Assembly (NCBI GenBank): GCA_934293375.1
Contig: CAKQYS010000017.1
Coordinates: 1 to 35,918 of the forward strand
Reading direction: 5' to 3'
DNA length: 35,918 bases
Origin: an uncultured Lachnospiraceae bacterium
Lineage (GTDB): Bacteria; Bacillota; Clostridia; Lachnospirales; Lachnospiraceae
The position numbers and the translations under genes are program-made. Below are positions 16,138 through 24,229 of the stretch, piece after piece. Within the stretch, counting starts at the first letter, position 1. Every line of letters begins with the position of its first letter. Below the pieces are notes generated by a model. It was not told where the DNA came from and did not search any database. It saw only the letters and a list, made by a program, of their open reading frames with translations.

Positions 16138-17322
16138 TTATATTACCATCCGTTCCAGCCTTGCACCGAGACGGCTTAGGATTTCATTTGTTATGGTTCC
16201 ACATTGATCCGCAAGGTCCGATGCCAGGATTTCCTCTTTACCGTCAATACCGATCACTGTTGCAACATCACCTTCCATGACACCCTCAATCTCTGTGACA
16301 TCAATCAGCGCCTGATCCATACAGATCAACCCAATGATCGGAGCGCGATGTCCTCTGATCAACACACTGCCACCCTTTGTTGACAGATCTCTCGGAAGTC
16401 CATCTGCATATCCGATTGTCAGTGTTGCGATCTTCATATCATGTTCAGCCACAAATTTAAGACCATATCCCGCAGATTCTCCCGGATACAGTTGATGCAC
16501 CGCAGCCACTCTGGTACGCAGTGACAACACCGGATTAAAACAGTCCCGCCATTTACGCGTATCCTCTCCGGTACTTAAGACACCATATAATGCAATCCCG
16601 ACTCTTGCGTAATCCTCCGACAGGTCAGGATAATTTAAAACACCATAGCTCGACTGCAGATGCAGCTTCGGGCAACGGTATCCCTGCGCCTTTAAAGCAT
16701 CCACTACCTGATAAAATGCCTCCACCTGCGTCTTCGTAAATGCCTGTTCTGCCTCACCCATCGTGTCATCTGCCGACAAATGTGTATACATTCCATCTAT
16801 GATCAGATTCTCCATTTCAAAGATCGCACAAAAATCCTCAATATTCTCGCTCCGTTCTCCCAGTCTGTGCATTCCGGTATCCACTCCGATATGCACATGG
16901 ATCTGATGCCCATACGCATTTAATACCTTTGCATACGCATAGTCCACAACTGTCTGCGTCAAATGATGTCTCCGAAGCAGGGGGAACTGCTCCGGTGCTG
17001 TATATCCAAGCACCAGAATCTCTCCGGTAATTCCGGCTCTTCTTAAATCCACCGCCTCTGACACTCCCGCAACGCAGAAAGCATCCACACCAAGTCTGCA
17101 CAGCTCCCTTGCCACAAGCACTGCACCATGACCATACGCATTTGCCTTGACGGCCGGCATCAGTTTGCAGTCCTTTGGGAGTCTTTCCTGCAGAAATTCT
17201 ACATTTTTTCGAAGTGCATCCTTGTCAATCTCGATCCATGCACGGGCACACCTGCCATCCTGTTCTCTCGTCTTCTCCTGCTCAACATCCTCTATTCGAA
17301 TTACATTTTTTCTGTGTAACAT
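16138..17322 (-). CDS. vanT: Serine/alanine racemase, VanT catalytic domain as a separate ORF
   Basis: Seen: 394 aa alanine-racemase fold. PLP lysine in AVKANAYGHGA (Lys59), catalytic Tyr in ESAGYG (Tyr286), and CMDQALIDV. The segment TITNEILSRLG has Asn379 where ordinary alanine racemases have a Tyr (TISYE in Bacillus-type Alr, Tyr354). Known: in VanT racemases an Asn at this site permits serine racemisation. It follows a VanT-like membrane gene in another frame with a 41-base overlap; the two would normally be one protein of about 700-730 aa. ATG 17322 has GGGGGAG nine bases upstream, so separate translation is possible. Inference: makes D-serine for the adjacent VanG-like ligase; alanine racemisation remains possible. 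Confidence 0.85.
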   Translation of the reverse strand: MLHRKNVIRIEDVEQEKTREQDGRCARAWIEIDKDALRKNVEFLQERLPKDCKLMPAVKANAYGHGAVLVARELCRLGVDAFCVAGVSEAVDLRRAGITGEILVLGYTAPEQFPLLRRHHLTQTVVDYAYAKVLNAYGHQIHVHIGVDTGMHRLGERSENIEDFCAIFEMENLIIDGMYTHLSADDTMGEAEQAFTKTQVEAFYQVVDALKAQGYRCPKLHLQSSYGVLNYPDLSEDYARVGIALYGVLSTGEDTRKWRDCFNPVLSLRTRVAAVHQLYPGESAGYGLKFVAEHDMKIATLTIGYADGLPRDLSTKGGSVLIRGHRAPIIGLICMDQALIDVTEIEGVMEGDVATVIGIDGKEEILASDLADQCGTITNEILSRLGARLERMVI

Positions 17323-18340
17323 AATCTTTCACTCCCCCTGTCATGATCGCGGTGGCAAATGAACCCGTTACCACCAAAATATAAAACACAACGCTCTGTT
17401 CTACCAACAATGCCGTCATATGCAGCAGCTTTGCAGCACCTCTGATCACCACGATCCAGATCGGATGGATCATGTACACCCACATAGCCCACTTTCTGTC
17501 CACCGGATGCTCCCGGCAGTTGATCCGCATTAACAGTTCATATAAGCACACCATAACAGGTATCAAACACACATACATACTGTCATGCCTCTGCCACTGC
17601 ATATGATGCAGCCAGAGTCCTTCTGCTGTCATTGCAGACATAGATACCAGCAGGCCTGCCGCCCACTTAACACGATCCCTATAGACGCCGGCTCTGCGTT
17701 TTGGCTGTTCCCTCCGGTATGATTGTCCGATCTTTGATCCAAGCAGCATAAACACAGGAGCAAAAAATACACCGTTTCGCGTATAACTGCTGATTGCAAA
17801 TATTGACTCATAGACCCGTTCTCCGACAGGCTGCATTGCGGTCAAACCGTAATAGCTGTCGCCTAACAGTCCGATTGCATATAATATGACTGAAATTATC
17901 AGCATTATCTGAGGCTTCATCACCCGGCATCCGAGATAGACGATCAGAAAGCCCAGAATACATGCCGGAAAATACCAGAGATGATAAAAGGTTCCGTCAA
18001 ATAACAACATTTTTAAGATGCCTCCTGCCGTCCTCCCTTTCCAATACCCTGCATATATTCCCAGTGGCAGATACAAGAGAATGACACCTCCATAAAGGCA
18101 CAGCATTTTCCGAAACCACCGGATCACGCGTTTTGGCTCTGCTGTCATCATAAAATGGCCTGTCACCATAAAGAAAAAAGGGACTGCAACTCTCGCAAAA
18201 ATTCTTGTTACCACAAAATCCAGCTCTGTGTTTATACTCGTAAACACAGATGTGTGAATCGCAATTACCAATGCTGCTGCGATCAGGCGGAACACATCCA
18301 ATGCTCCATATGATTTGCTTCTACACATAAACACCCCCAC
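17282..18340 (-). CDS. vanT: VanT-like membrane (acyltransferase-3 fold) domain as a separate ORF
   Basis: Seen: 352 aa with about ten hydrophobic segments. It starts YGALDVFRLIAAALVIAIHTS and continues FARVAVPFFFMVTGHF, the opening of the acyltransferase-3 membrane family as found in VanT N-domains. The C-terminus runs out after a T6 run on the plus strand (17306-17311; A6 in the coding strand) into KKCNSNRGC-stop. Removing one A would continue in frame into the racemase. The exact start is unsure: GTG 18340, GTG 18331 or ATG 18328 all lie near AAGGA/GGGGG. Known: in VanT this domain is proposed to import L-serine for racemisation. It begins 5 bases after the ligase stop. Confidence 0.85.
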   Translation of the reverse strand: MGVFMCRSKSYGALDVFRLIAAALVIAIHTSVFTSINTELDFVVTRIFARVAVPFFFMVTGHFMMTAEPKRVIRWFRKMLCLYGGVILLYLPLGIYAGYWKGRTAGGILKMLLFDGTFYHLWYFPACILGFLIVYLGCRVMKPQIMLIISVILYAIGLLGDSYYGLTAMQPVGERVYESIFAISSYTRNGVFFAPVFMLLGSKIGQSYRREQPKRRAGVYRDRVKWAAGLLVSMSAMTAEGLWLHHMQWQRHDSMYVCLIPVMVCLYELLMRINCREHPVDRKWAMWVYMIHPIWIVVIRGAAKLLHMTALLVEQSVVFYILVVTGSFATAIMTGGVKDYVTQKKCNSNRGC

Positions 18341-18345
18341 TTTCC

Positions 18346-19413
18346 TTATTGGTGCACAGCCTGGCTGATAATGCTGTCGAGCACCTCAGAAAATGTATAA
18401 CCGGCAGCCTTCATCATACCCGGATACCGGCTGTGTTCCGTAAATCCGGGAATTGTATTAACCTCATTGAATACAATCTCGTCATCCGGTGTCAGGAACA
18501 TATCCACTCTCGCAAATCCACTGCAGCCTAATGTCTTGTAAATTCTCTTGGCAGTCTGTTTGATCCTTGCAGACTGTGCCTTGGTGATCCTTGCCGGCAC
18601 ATGAATCTGTGAAGTCTTCAATGTATACTTCTCGGTAAAATCAAAGAACCCGGAAGACAACGAAATCTCATCCACCTCTCCTGTGATCAGCTGATCTGTT
18701 CCAAGCACGGCACATCCAACCTCAAAGCCATCGATATTTTCCTCTATGATCACTTCGTCATCATAGGCAAACGCATCTGCAATCGCGATATTTAACTGGG
18801 ATGCATCTACAACCTTCGTAATACCATAAGAAGAACCTGCCTTGACCGGCTTGACAAATAACGGATAACCAACCTGTGTGGCAAATTCCCCTGCCTGTGC
18901 ATAGATCGTCTTTGGATCCTGTTCACAGGTCACACGATAAGTAACCGCCTGTGGTACACGCACGCCTGCCATCTCCACCAGTCTGTGTGCCCGGTTCTTG
19001 TCCATGCATAAAGCAGAAGCCAGCACACCGCATCCTGCAAGTGGAATACCTGCAAGCGCAATGGCTCCCTGTACCGTTCCATCCTCTCCATTTTTACCAT
19101 GAAGAATCGGCAAAGCCACATCAATCGGAATCAGCTCTATGCCCTCCGGTCTCCTGACGATCAGGCTCTTCTCGCTACGGTTCGGCGATAGCACTGCCGG
19201 GCAGCATACACCGGCATGATTCCATGTGTCCTTCGGAATATCCCCGATTTCCCCTTGATAATAGTACCAGTTGCCCTCCTGTGAGATACCGACCAATACC
19301 GGATGATACTTTTCCGGATCCAGATTCGTGATCGCACCATATGCCGATTCCAGGGATACGCTATACTCGGATGAGCATCCGCCAAAAATAATTAACACAT
19401 TTAATTTCTTCAT
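18346..19413 (-). CDS. vanG: VanG-type D-alanine-D-serine ligase
   Basis: Seen: 355 aa ATP-grasp ligase. Motifs: FGGCSSEYSVSLES (catalytic Glu16 and Ser), HGKNGEDGT (105-113), ALCMDKNRAH (134-143), KPVKAGSSYGITKV (188-201), SSGFFDFTEKYTLK (253-266), and FNEVNTIPGFTEHSRYP (315-331). The GNWYYYQGE and CCPAVLSPNRS segments and the TEKYTLK region match my memory of VanG far better than ordinary Ddl. Known: VanG joins D-Ala to D-Ser, giving low-level vancomycin resistance when D-Ala-D-Ala is removed. Neighbours: VanT halves follow at once, but no VanXY, VanY, VanW or VanRS is in this window. It could also be a housekeeping Ddl, so activity should be tested. Confidence 0.85.
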   Translation of the reverse strand: MKKLNVLIIFGGCSSEYSVSLESAYGAITNLDPEKYHPVLVGISQEGNWYYYQGEIGDIPKDTWNHAGVCCPAVLSPNRSEKSLIVRRPEGIELIPIDVALPILHGKNGEDGTVQGAIALAGIPLAGCGVLASALCMDKNRAHRLVEMAGVRVPQAVTYRVTCEQDPKTIYAQAGEFATQVGYPLFVKPVKAGSSYGITKVVDASQLNIAIADAFAYDDEVIIEENIDGFEVGCAVLGTDQLITGEVDEISLSSGFFDFTEKYTLKTSQIHVPARITKAQSARIKQTAKRIYKTLGCSGFARVDMFLTPDDEIVFNEVNTIPGFTEHSRYPGMMKAAGYTFSEVLDSIISQAVHQ

Positions 19414-19477
19414 CTTTCATGTCTCCTCAACCTATGATTTTCTGTTCTCTGAATATCCTCAGAGCCGCAGGTGCATC

Positions 19478-19523
19478 AAAAAAACACCCCGTCCTGACAA
19501 CCAGTGTATCAGAACGAGGTGTT
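19478..19523 (-). terminator. Terminator after feoAB
   Basis: Minus-strand stem AACACCTCGTTCTGA / TCAGGACGGGGTGTT (15 bp with two mismatches or wobbles) with an 11-base loop, followed by seven T residues. It lies about 50 bases after the feoAB stop and before vanG. Confidence 0.9.
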
Positions 19524-19575
19524 CGATGTTTTAAATTATCTTGTAGTCTTTATGACAAAAAAATGATACATTCTT

Positions 19576-21963
19576 TCAAAAAAATGAAGAAAAACTGAAT
19601 GAGATCATCGCAAGCAGAAAAGAAACCAGCCATGCCACACCACACTGCATCACAACAACTGCACATGCCCATCTGCCGCCAAGTTCCCGTCGTATCGCTG
19701 ATATAGCAGCAATACACGGTGTATATAACAAACAGAATGCCAACAATGACATACAGGCTGCCGGCGACAGCACTGTGGTCAGTTCTGCTGTCGATGTAAA
19801 TAGAACAGACAATGTAGATACCACACTTTCCTTTGCCATAAATCCACTGATCAGAGCCGTTAGTATTCTCCAATCTGCAAATCCCATCGGGGCAAATACC
19901 GGTGCAAGGATACCGGCTATTCTGGCCAGGATGCTGGCTGATGAATCCTCCACCAATGCCAGATGCGTATCAAAACTCTGTAAAAACCAGATCACGATCG
20001 TAGCCACAAAAATCACAGTGAAAGCACGCTGTAAGAAATCTTTTGCCTTATCCCACAAAAGCATCGCTACATTTTTTGCCCCCGGCATCCGGTAGTTTGG
20101 CAGTTCCATGACAAACGGAACCGGTTCCCCCTTAAAGATTGTCTTTCGAAGTACAAATGCCGTGAGGATTCCGACCAGAACTCCCCCAAGATATAATGCT
20201 AACATCACTATAGCCTTATACTTTGGAAAGGAAATCTGGATAAAAAAGATATAAATAGGCAATTTGGCTGTACAGCTCATAAATGGGGTCAATAAAATTG
20301 TCATTTTCCGGTCTCTTTCTGACGGAAGTGTCCGACTGGCCATCACACCCGGCACCGTACAACCAAATCCGATCAGCATAGGCACAATGCTTCGTCCTGA
20401 TAATCCCATTCGTCTAAGAGGCTTATCCATGACAAATGCAACTCGCGCCATATAGCCACTGTCCTCTAATATTGACAGGAAGAAAAACAATACCACAATA
20501 TAAGGAAGAAATGATAATATGGTTCCAACACCATGACATATGCCATCTACAACCAGCGACTGCAAAACACTATTCACATGTGCCGCCTGCATCCCCATGC
20601 TGATCAGATTGACTCCATGTGCAATTGCATTTTCAAGGATTTCATTCAGCCACTGTCCGATCACACCAAATGTGAGTCCAAACACTGCTGCCATGATCAA
20701 AACAAAAGATGGAATTGCCGTGTACTTCCCCGTCAGAATTCTGTCAATCTTCACACTCCTGGCATGTTCTTTACTTTCTTTTGGTTTCACAACCGTTGCA
20801 TCACAAACCCGTCTGATAAATGCAAACCGCATCTCTGCAATCGCAGCTGCCCGGTCAAGGCCTCTCTCTTCTTCCATTTGCAGAATAATATGCTCGATCA
20901 TTTCTTTCTCGTTCTGGGATAATTTAAGCTGTTCCTCGATCAGACTATCTCCCTCTACCAGCTTGCTTGCCGCAAACCGCACAGGGATTCCGCTTGCCTC
21001 GGCATGATCCTCGATCAAATGCATGATCCCATGAAGACATCTATGTACGGCGCCTTCCCGGCCTGTAGCCTCACAGAAATCTACCCGTCCCGGGCGTTCC
21101 TGATATTGTGCAATGTGCAGAGCATGATCGATCAGCTCTGTAATCCCTTCATTCTTCGCTGCCGAAATCGGAATCACAGGGATTCCCAGCATATTTTCCA
21201 TCTCATTGACCAGAATGGATCCACCGTTTTCACGCACTTCATCCATCATATTCAGGGCAAGCACCATCGGCATATTCAGCTCCATCAATTGCATGGTCAG
21301 GTAAAGATTCCGCTCAATATTAGATGCATCGACAATATTAATAATTCCCTTCGGCCGGTCTTCCAGCAAAAAGGTTCTTGTCACAATCTCCTCACTCGTG
21401 TATGGCGACATCGAATAAATGCCCGGCAGATCTGTCACCAGCGTATTATCATGTCCCCGGATCGCACCATCTTTACGATCTACTGTAACGCCAGGAAAAT
21501 TGCCAACATGCTGATTTGCACCTGTCAATTGATTAAATAATGTTGTCTTACCACAATTCTGATTGCCTGCCAGCCCGAAGGTCAGCACTGTTCCATCCGG
21601 CAAAGGATGCTCATCCGCTTTCACATGGTAACGTCCACCCTCACCCAGACCCGGATGTTCCATATGATTTCGCTTTTTCCGATGATCCTGCTGCCTGGAT
21701 GCTTCCTTTCCATCTTGCCTGCTATCCGGATTCTCATCCACATGCGGTTCAATATCAATCGCCTTCGCATCTTCTACACGGAGGGTCAGTTCATATCCAT
21801 GGATCCGGAACTCAATCGGATCCCCCATCGGTGCCAGCTTCACCATGGTGATCTCGGCATCCGGGATCACACCCATGTCTAGGAAATGCTGCCTTAATGC
21901 ACCTTCCCGTCCTACTTTTATGATCGTTGCAGATTGTCCTATCTTTAGTTCATTTAATGTCAT
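19576..21963 (-). CDS. feoB: FeoA-FeoB fusion ferrous iron transporter
   Basis: Seen: 795 aa. A FeoA (SH3-like) domain at 1-73 (LNELKIGQSATIIKV) is joined by a His/Asp/Lys-rich linker (74-120) to FeoB. The G domain has G1 GNQNCGKTT (133-141), G2 FPGVTV with Thr160, G3 DLPG (178-181) and G4 NMMD (238-241). The membrane part carries two Gate motifs with FGCTVPGVMASRTL and MSCTAKLPIY, and ends at a short Phe/Ser tail. Known: FeoB imports Fe2+ with GTP hydrolysis; FeoA is its small partner. The fusion makes both in one chain. Start ATG 21963 has AGGAG upstream. Promoter and paired dyads precede it. Confidence 0.96.
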   Translation of the reverse strand: MTLNELKIGQSATIIKVGREGALRQHFLDMGVIPDAEITMVKLAPMGDPIEFRIHGYELTLRVEDAKAIDIEPHVDENPDSRQDGKEASRQQDHRKKRNHMEHPGLGEGGRYHVKADEHPLPDGTVLTFGLAGNQNCGKTTLFNQLTGANQHVGNFPGVTVDRKDGAIRGHDNTLVTDLPGIYSMSPYTSEEIVTRTFLLEDRPKGIINIVDASNIERNLYLTMQLMELNMPMVLALNMMDEVRENGGSILVNEMENMLGIPVIPISAAKNEGITELIDHALHIAQYQERPGRVDFCEATGREGAVHRCLHGIMHLIEDHAEASGIPVRFAASKLVEGDSLIEEQLKLSQNEKEMIEHIILQMEEERGLDRAAAIAEMRFAFIRRVCDATVVKPKESKEHARSVKIDRILTGKYTAIPSFVLIMAAVFGLTFGVIGQWLNEILENAIAHGVNLISMGMQAAHVNSVLQSLVVDGICHGVGTILSFLPYIVVLFFFLSILEDSGYMARVAFVMDKPLRRMGLSGRSIVPMLIGFGCTVPGVMASRTLPSERDRKMTILLTPFMSCTAKLPIYIFFIQISFPKYKAIVMLALYLGGVLVGILTAFVLRKTIFKGEPVPFVMELPNYRMPGAKNVAMLLWDKAKDFLQRAFTVIFVATIVIWFLQSFDTHLALVEDSSASILARIAGILAPVFAPMGFADWRILTALISGFMAKESVVSTLSVLFTSTAELTTVLSPAACMSLLAFCLLYTPCIAAISAIRRELGGRWACAVVVMQCGVAWLVSFLLAMISFSFSSFF

Positions 21964-21977
21964 ATGCTATAACTCCT

Positions 21978-21988
21978 AATTGACAATT
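21978..21988. promoter_or_regulatory. AATTGnCAATT dyad, downstream operator of feoAB
   Basis: The 11-bp AATTGACAATT is a dyad around one central base. It lies at about +5 to +15 of the predicted feoAB transcript, and an identical site occurs 42 bases away, centre to centre. Confidence 0.55.
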
Positions 21989-21999
21989 TTTCTCAATAG

Positions 22000-22028
22000 A
22001 TTGTATGCTTTCCTAGAACAATTGTCAA
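22000..22028 (-). promoter_or_regulatory. feoAB promoter
   Basis: Minus-strand TTGACA (22028-22023), a 17-base spacer and TACAAT (22005-22000). The -35 box lies inside the upstream AATTGnCAATT dyad. Confidence 0.85.
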
Positions 22029-22030
22029 TT
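22020..22030. promoter_or_regulatory. AATTGnCAATT dyad, upstream operator of feoAB
   Basis: AATTGTCAATT, the reverse complement of the downstream site, covers the -35 box. The two centres are 42 bp apart, about four helical turns, so repressor dimers on both sites would face the same side of the DNA and could interact. An iron-responsive DtxR- or Fur-type protein is the obvious candidate, but the sequence is not a textbook box for either. Confidence 0.55.
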
Positions 22031-22059
22031 ACAAGGTGCTTGACATTATCGAATATTTC

Positions 22060-22479
22060 CTACGATTCTAAACAGTTCCCCAGAACAATCTCGATCAAAT
22101 GCTTATCTAACATAATTGTCCGGTTCCACGGATTCAGGATAATACCCCGAATCTCCGGCACAGTCAGTGATTTCTCAAGCAGCGGACGGATATCTGACAG
22201 AAATGTGGATTTCACACAATCGGCGCCCTTTAATTCCTCGTCAAAGCTCGTATAAGCTACCCACCAGACGCCGCCATCCTGTGTCTTTACCGTCTGCAAT
22301 GTCATCTGCGACTGTGCCGTTGACGGCTCCACCGCCACAACAAACTGACCGCCATCCTGCATCCGGTGCCGGATGACCGTCAATGCATGTGCCAGCCGCT
22401 CCGGTGTCGGTTCATTCTGCAGTACTGCAATCGCAGTCTCAATTTGTATATTGCCAATAAGGCCTTTATCCTGATTCAT
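22060..22479 (-). CDS. SseB N-terminal-domain protein
   Basis: Seen: 139 aa from ATG 22479, chosen for AGGAAGG eight bases upstream; the TTG at 22506 lies inside the previous gene and lacks a site. Soluble protein with no signal peptide. The segments GGVWWVAYTSFDEELKGAD and VPEIRGIILNPWNRTIMLDK match the SseB N-terminal domain, in which a strand-turn-NPW/NPF motif is typical. Known: SseB-domain proteins are widespread and mostly of unknown function; in Firmicutes they often stand alone. Overlap or close spacing with the spermidine-synthase-like gene (stop at 22496) suggests cotranscription. No function inferred. Confidence 0.8.
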   Translation of the reverse strand: MNQDKGLIGNIQIETAIAVLQNEPTPERLAHALTVIRHRMQDGGQFVVAVEPSTAQSQMTLQTVKTQDGGVWWVAYTSFDEELKGADCVKSTFLSDIRPLLEKSLTVPEIRGIILNPWNRTIMLDKHLIEIVLGNCLES

Positions 22480-22495
22480 ATACATTTCCTTCCTG

Positions 22496-23533
22496 TTATA
22501 CGCCAAAGGCGTCCATCAACCCCTGAATGCCCCTCTGTTCATAAATGTTCTTATAATAAGACACTTCATCCTTGATCAGCGCATCGATCACCTGCATCCC
22601 TAACAGTTCAACCGGGGCCTTATCGTCCGTGAGTACATACTCCCCCTTGTCATAGGCGGTCGTATCGGCAAGCACAATGTTCATCATATCCCGCAGCTCT
22701 GCATTCTCCAGTGCCGCTGTATTGGTCTTCAGGATATCCATGATCTGTGTATTATCAGATGCAAACAGCTCCCGGTTCGTTGCACCGGATACATTGACAA
22801 TATATTCCGTCTCAAACACCTGTCCAATCGTATCTGCCAGATATTGATTAATATTACCCTCATTTTCTCCCCGCATATTCATATTGACCACCATTACGCC
22901 ATTTTCACGCAGATGGTCCTTCACAAGCTGAAAGAATTCCACAGATGACATCTGGAACGGGATCGTAATATCCTGATAGGCATCTACCATGATCACATCA
23001 TACTTCTGATCTGTCGCATTTAAGTAGGCTCTTCCATCATAGGTTGTAACCGGAATATCCTGCGCAAGAGAAAAATACTGCCGTGACAGCTGCGTGATCT
23101 TCTCGTCAATCTCCACGCCTTCCACATGCATATCTCCCAGATACTTCCGGCACTGCGTCGCATAGGTGCCGGTACCCATTCCCAGAATCAGTACATCCAT
23201 ATCCGATGTCTTCTTATCCTCGATCATGAGTGGTGCCGCCATCGCATAATCGTAATACATGCCGGTGAGACCATCCTGCTTCATATATACAGACTGCACA
23301 CCGAATAATACATTGGTCGCCAGTGCAACCTCCCTGTCATTTTCATATACCTGCAGATAATTGTAGATAGATTCTCCTTCATAGGTGAGATCCTTCTCCC
23401 AGAATGCAAACGAATCGGAATAGCCAAAGGTACAGCATAATGCAAATAGCACTACCGAAACGATAACCTTCTTCTTACCTGAACGCACATTGACAAAATA
23501 AAGAATAGATAACACCAGTAAAATGCCGGACAA
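22496..23533 (-). CDS. Spermidine-synthase-like C-terminal part of a frameshifted membrane-fused protein
   Basis: Seen: 345 codons from a TTG with no ribosome site. Two hydrophobic segments (GILLVLSILYFVN and IVSVVLFALCC) open it. Then a Rossmann methyltransferase-like domain begins near 80: VLILGMGTGTYATQ, VEGVEID, and VIMVDAYQD in place of the D-x-x-D-P type active loop of true spermidine synthases. Known: fused MFS-like/spermidine-synthase proteins are common in bacteria; their substrate is unknown. The frame differs by one base from the upstream membrane part, and dropping one T from the T5 run (plus-strand A5 at 23532-23536) joins them as LILSGILLVL. It is therefore probably half of one gene, broken in this sequence or in reality. 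Confidence 0.8.
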   Translation of the reverse strand: MSGILLVLSILYFVNVRSGKKKVIVSVVLFALCCTFGYSDSFAFWEKDLTYEGESIYNYLQVYENDREVALATNVLFGVQSVYMKQDGLTGMYYDYAMAAPLMIEDKKTSDMDVLILGMGTGTYATQCRKYLGDMHVEGVEIDEKITQLSRQYFSLAQDIPVTTYDGRAYLNATDQKYDVIMVDAYQDITIPFQMSSVEFFQLVKDHLRENGVMVVNMNMRGENEGNINQYLADTIGQVFETEYIVNVSGATNRELFASDNTQIMDILKTNTAALENAELRDMMNIVLADTTAYDKGEYVLTDDKAPVELLGMQVIDALIKDEVSYYKNIYEQRGIQGLMDAFGV

Positions 23534-24110
23534 AAATCAAAAATGTAATCGCGGTTCCCACAGCAGGAATCGTCACAAAGGTCGGCACGAAGGTTCCGAT
23601 AATACTGCCAATGGTATTGAATGCGCCAAGCGTCCCGACAGTCTGTCCATTGTCATCCAGACTGTCCACGGAATACTTCACCAAGGATGGTGTGACCGTC
23701 CCCAGCAGAAATAACGGAAATACAAAGATGACCATACAGGCGGCAAATGCCGCAATGATCAGGAAGTTGCTGTTCACCGTGAAGATCAGCAATGCCGAAA
23801 TACCGATGATAATATATTTTCCTACCACCGGAATCATCGCGATCCAGATTGCCGCAACCAGAATCCGTGCATATAGCCGGTCCGGATCGGGCGACTTGTC
23901 AGCTGTCCTGCCACCATAAATATTCCCTAGTGCCATGGCGATCATGATCGTACCGATAATGATCGTCCATACAATCTGTGAGGAACTGAAATAAGGTGCC
24001 AGCAACCTGCTCGCACCTAACTCCACCGCCATGACGGACATACCTGCAAAAAATTCTGTCAGGTATAAAAACAATTTATTTTTCAAGATTCCTTTATTCT
24101 CTGATTTCAT
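23475..24110 (-). CDS. Membrane N-terminal part of the frameshifted spermidine-synthase-like protein
   Basis: Seen: 211 aa with five or six hydrophobic helices, starting LFLYLTEFFAGMSVMAVELGASRLLAPYF. That conserved E-x-x-A-S-R-L-x-A-P-Y region marks the membrane half of fused spermidine-synthase-like proteins. It ends with an out-of-frame tail (VRHFTGVIYSLFCQCAFR) after ITFLIF. ATG 24110 follows AGGAGGAAAT. A -10-like TATAAT near 24170 is the likely promoter. The 59-base overlap with the C-terminal frame is a frameshift zone, not a normal gene boundary. Confidence 0.83.
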   Translation of the reverse strand: MKSENKGILKNKLFLYLTEFFAGMSVMAVELGASRLLAPYFSSSQIVWTIIIGTIMIAMALGNIYGGRTADKSPDPDRLYARILVAAIWIAMIPVVGKYIIIGISALLIFTVNSNFLIIAAFAACMVIFVFPLFLLGTVTPSLVKYSVDSLDDNGQTVGTLGAFNTIGSIIGTFVPTFVTIPAVGTAITFLIFVRHFTGVIYSLFCQCAFR

Positions 24111-24229
24111 ATTTCCTCCTGATTTATGCGTATTTGCTGCATTTCATAAACATTTAATGCTTAAATTATACTATACCATATATGTAGGTATCATAACAAC
24201 TTACATAAACCAGACAGGAGCTAATTTTT

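Noticed and set aside
19440..19475. CTCTGA/TCAGAG hairpin upstream of vanG as an attenuator
   Set aside because: Only 6 bp, no T run and no partner structure; the nearby real terminator belongs to feoAB.
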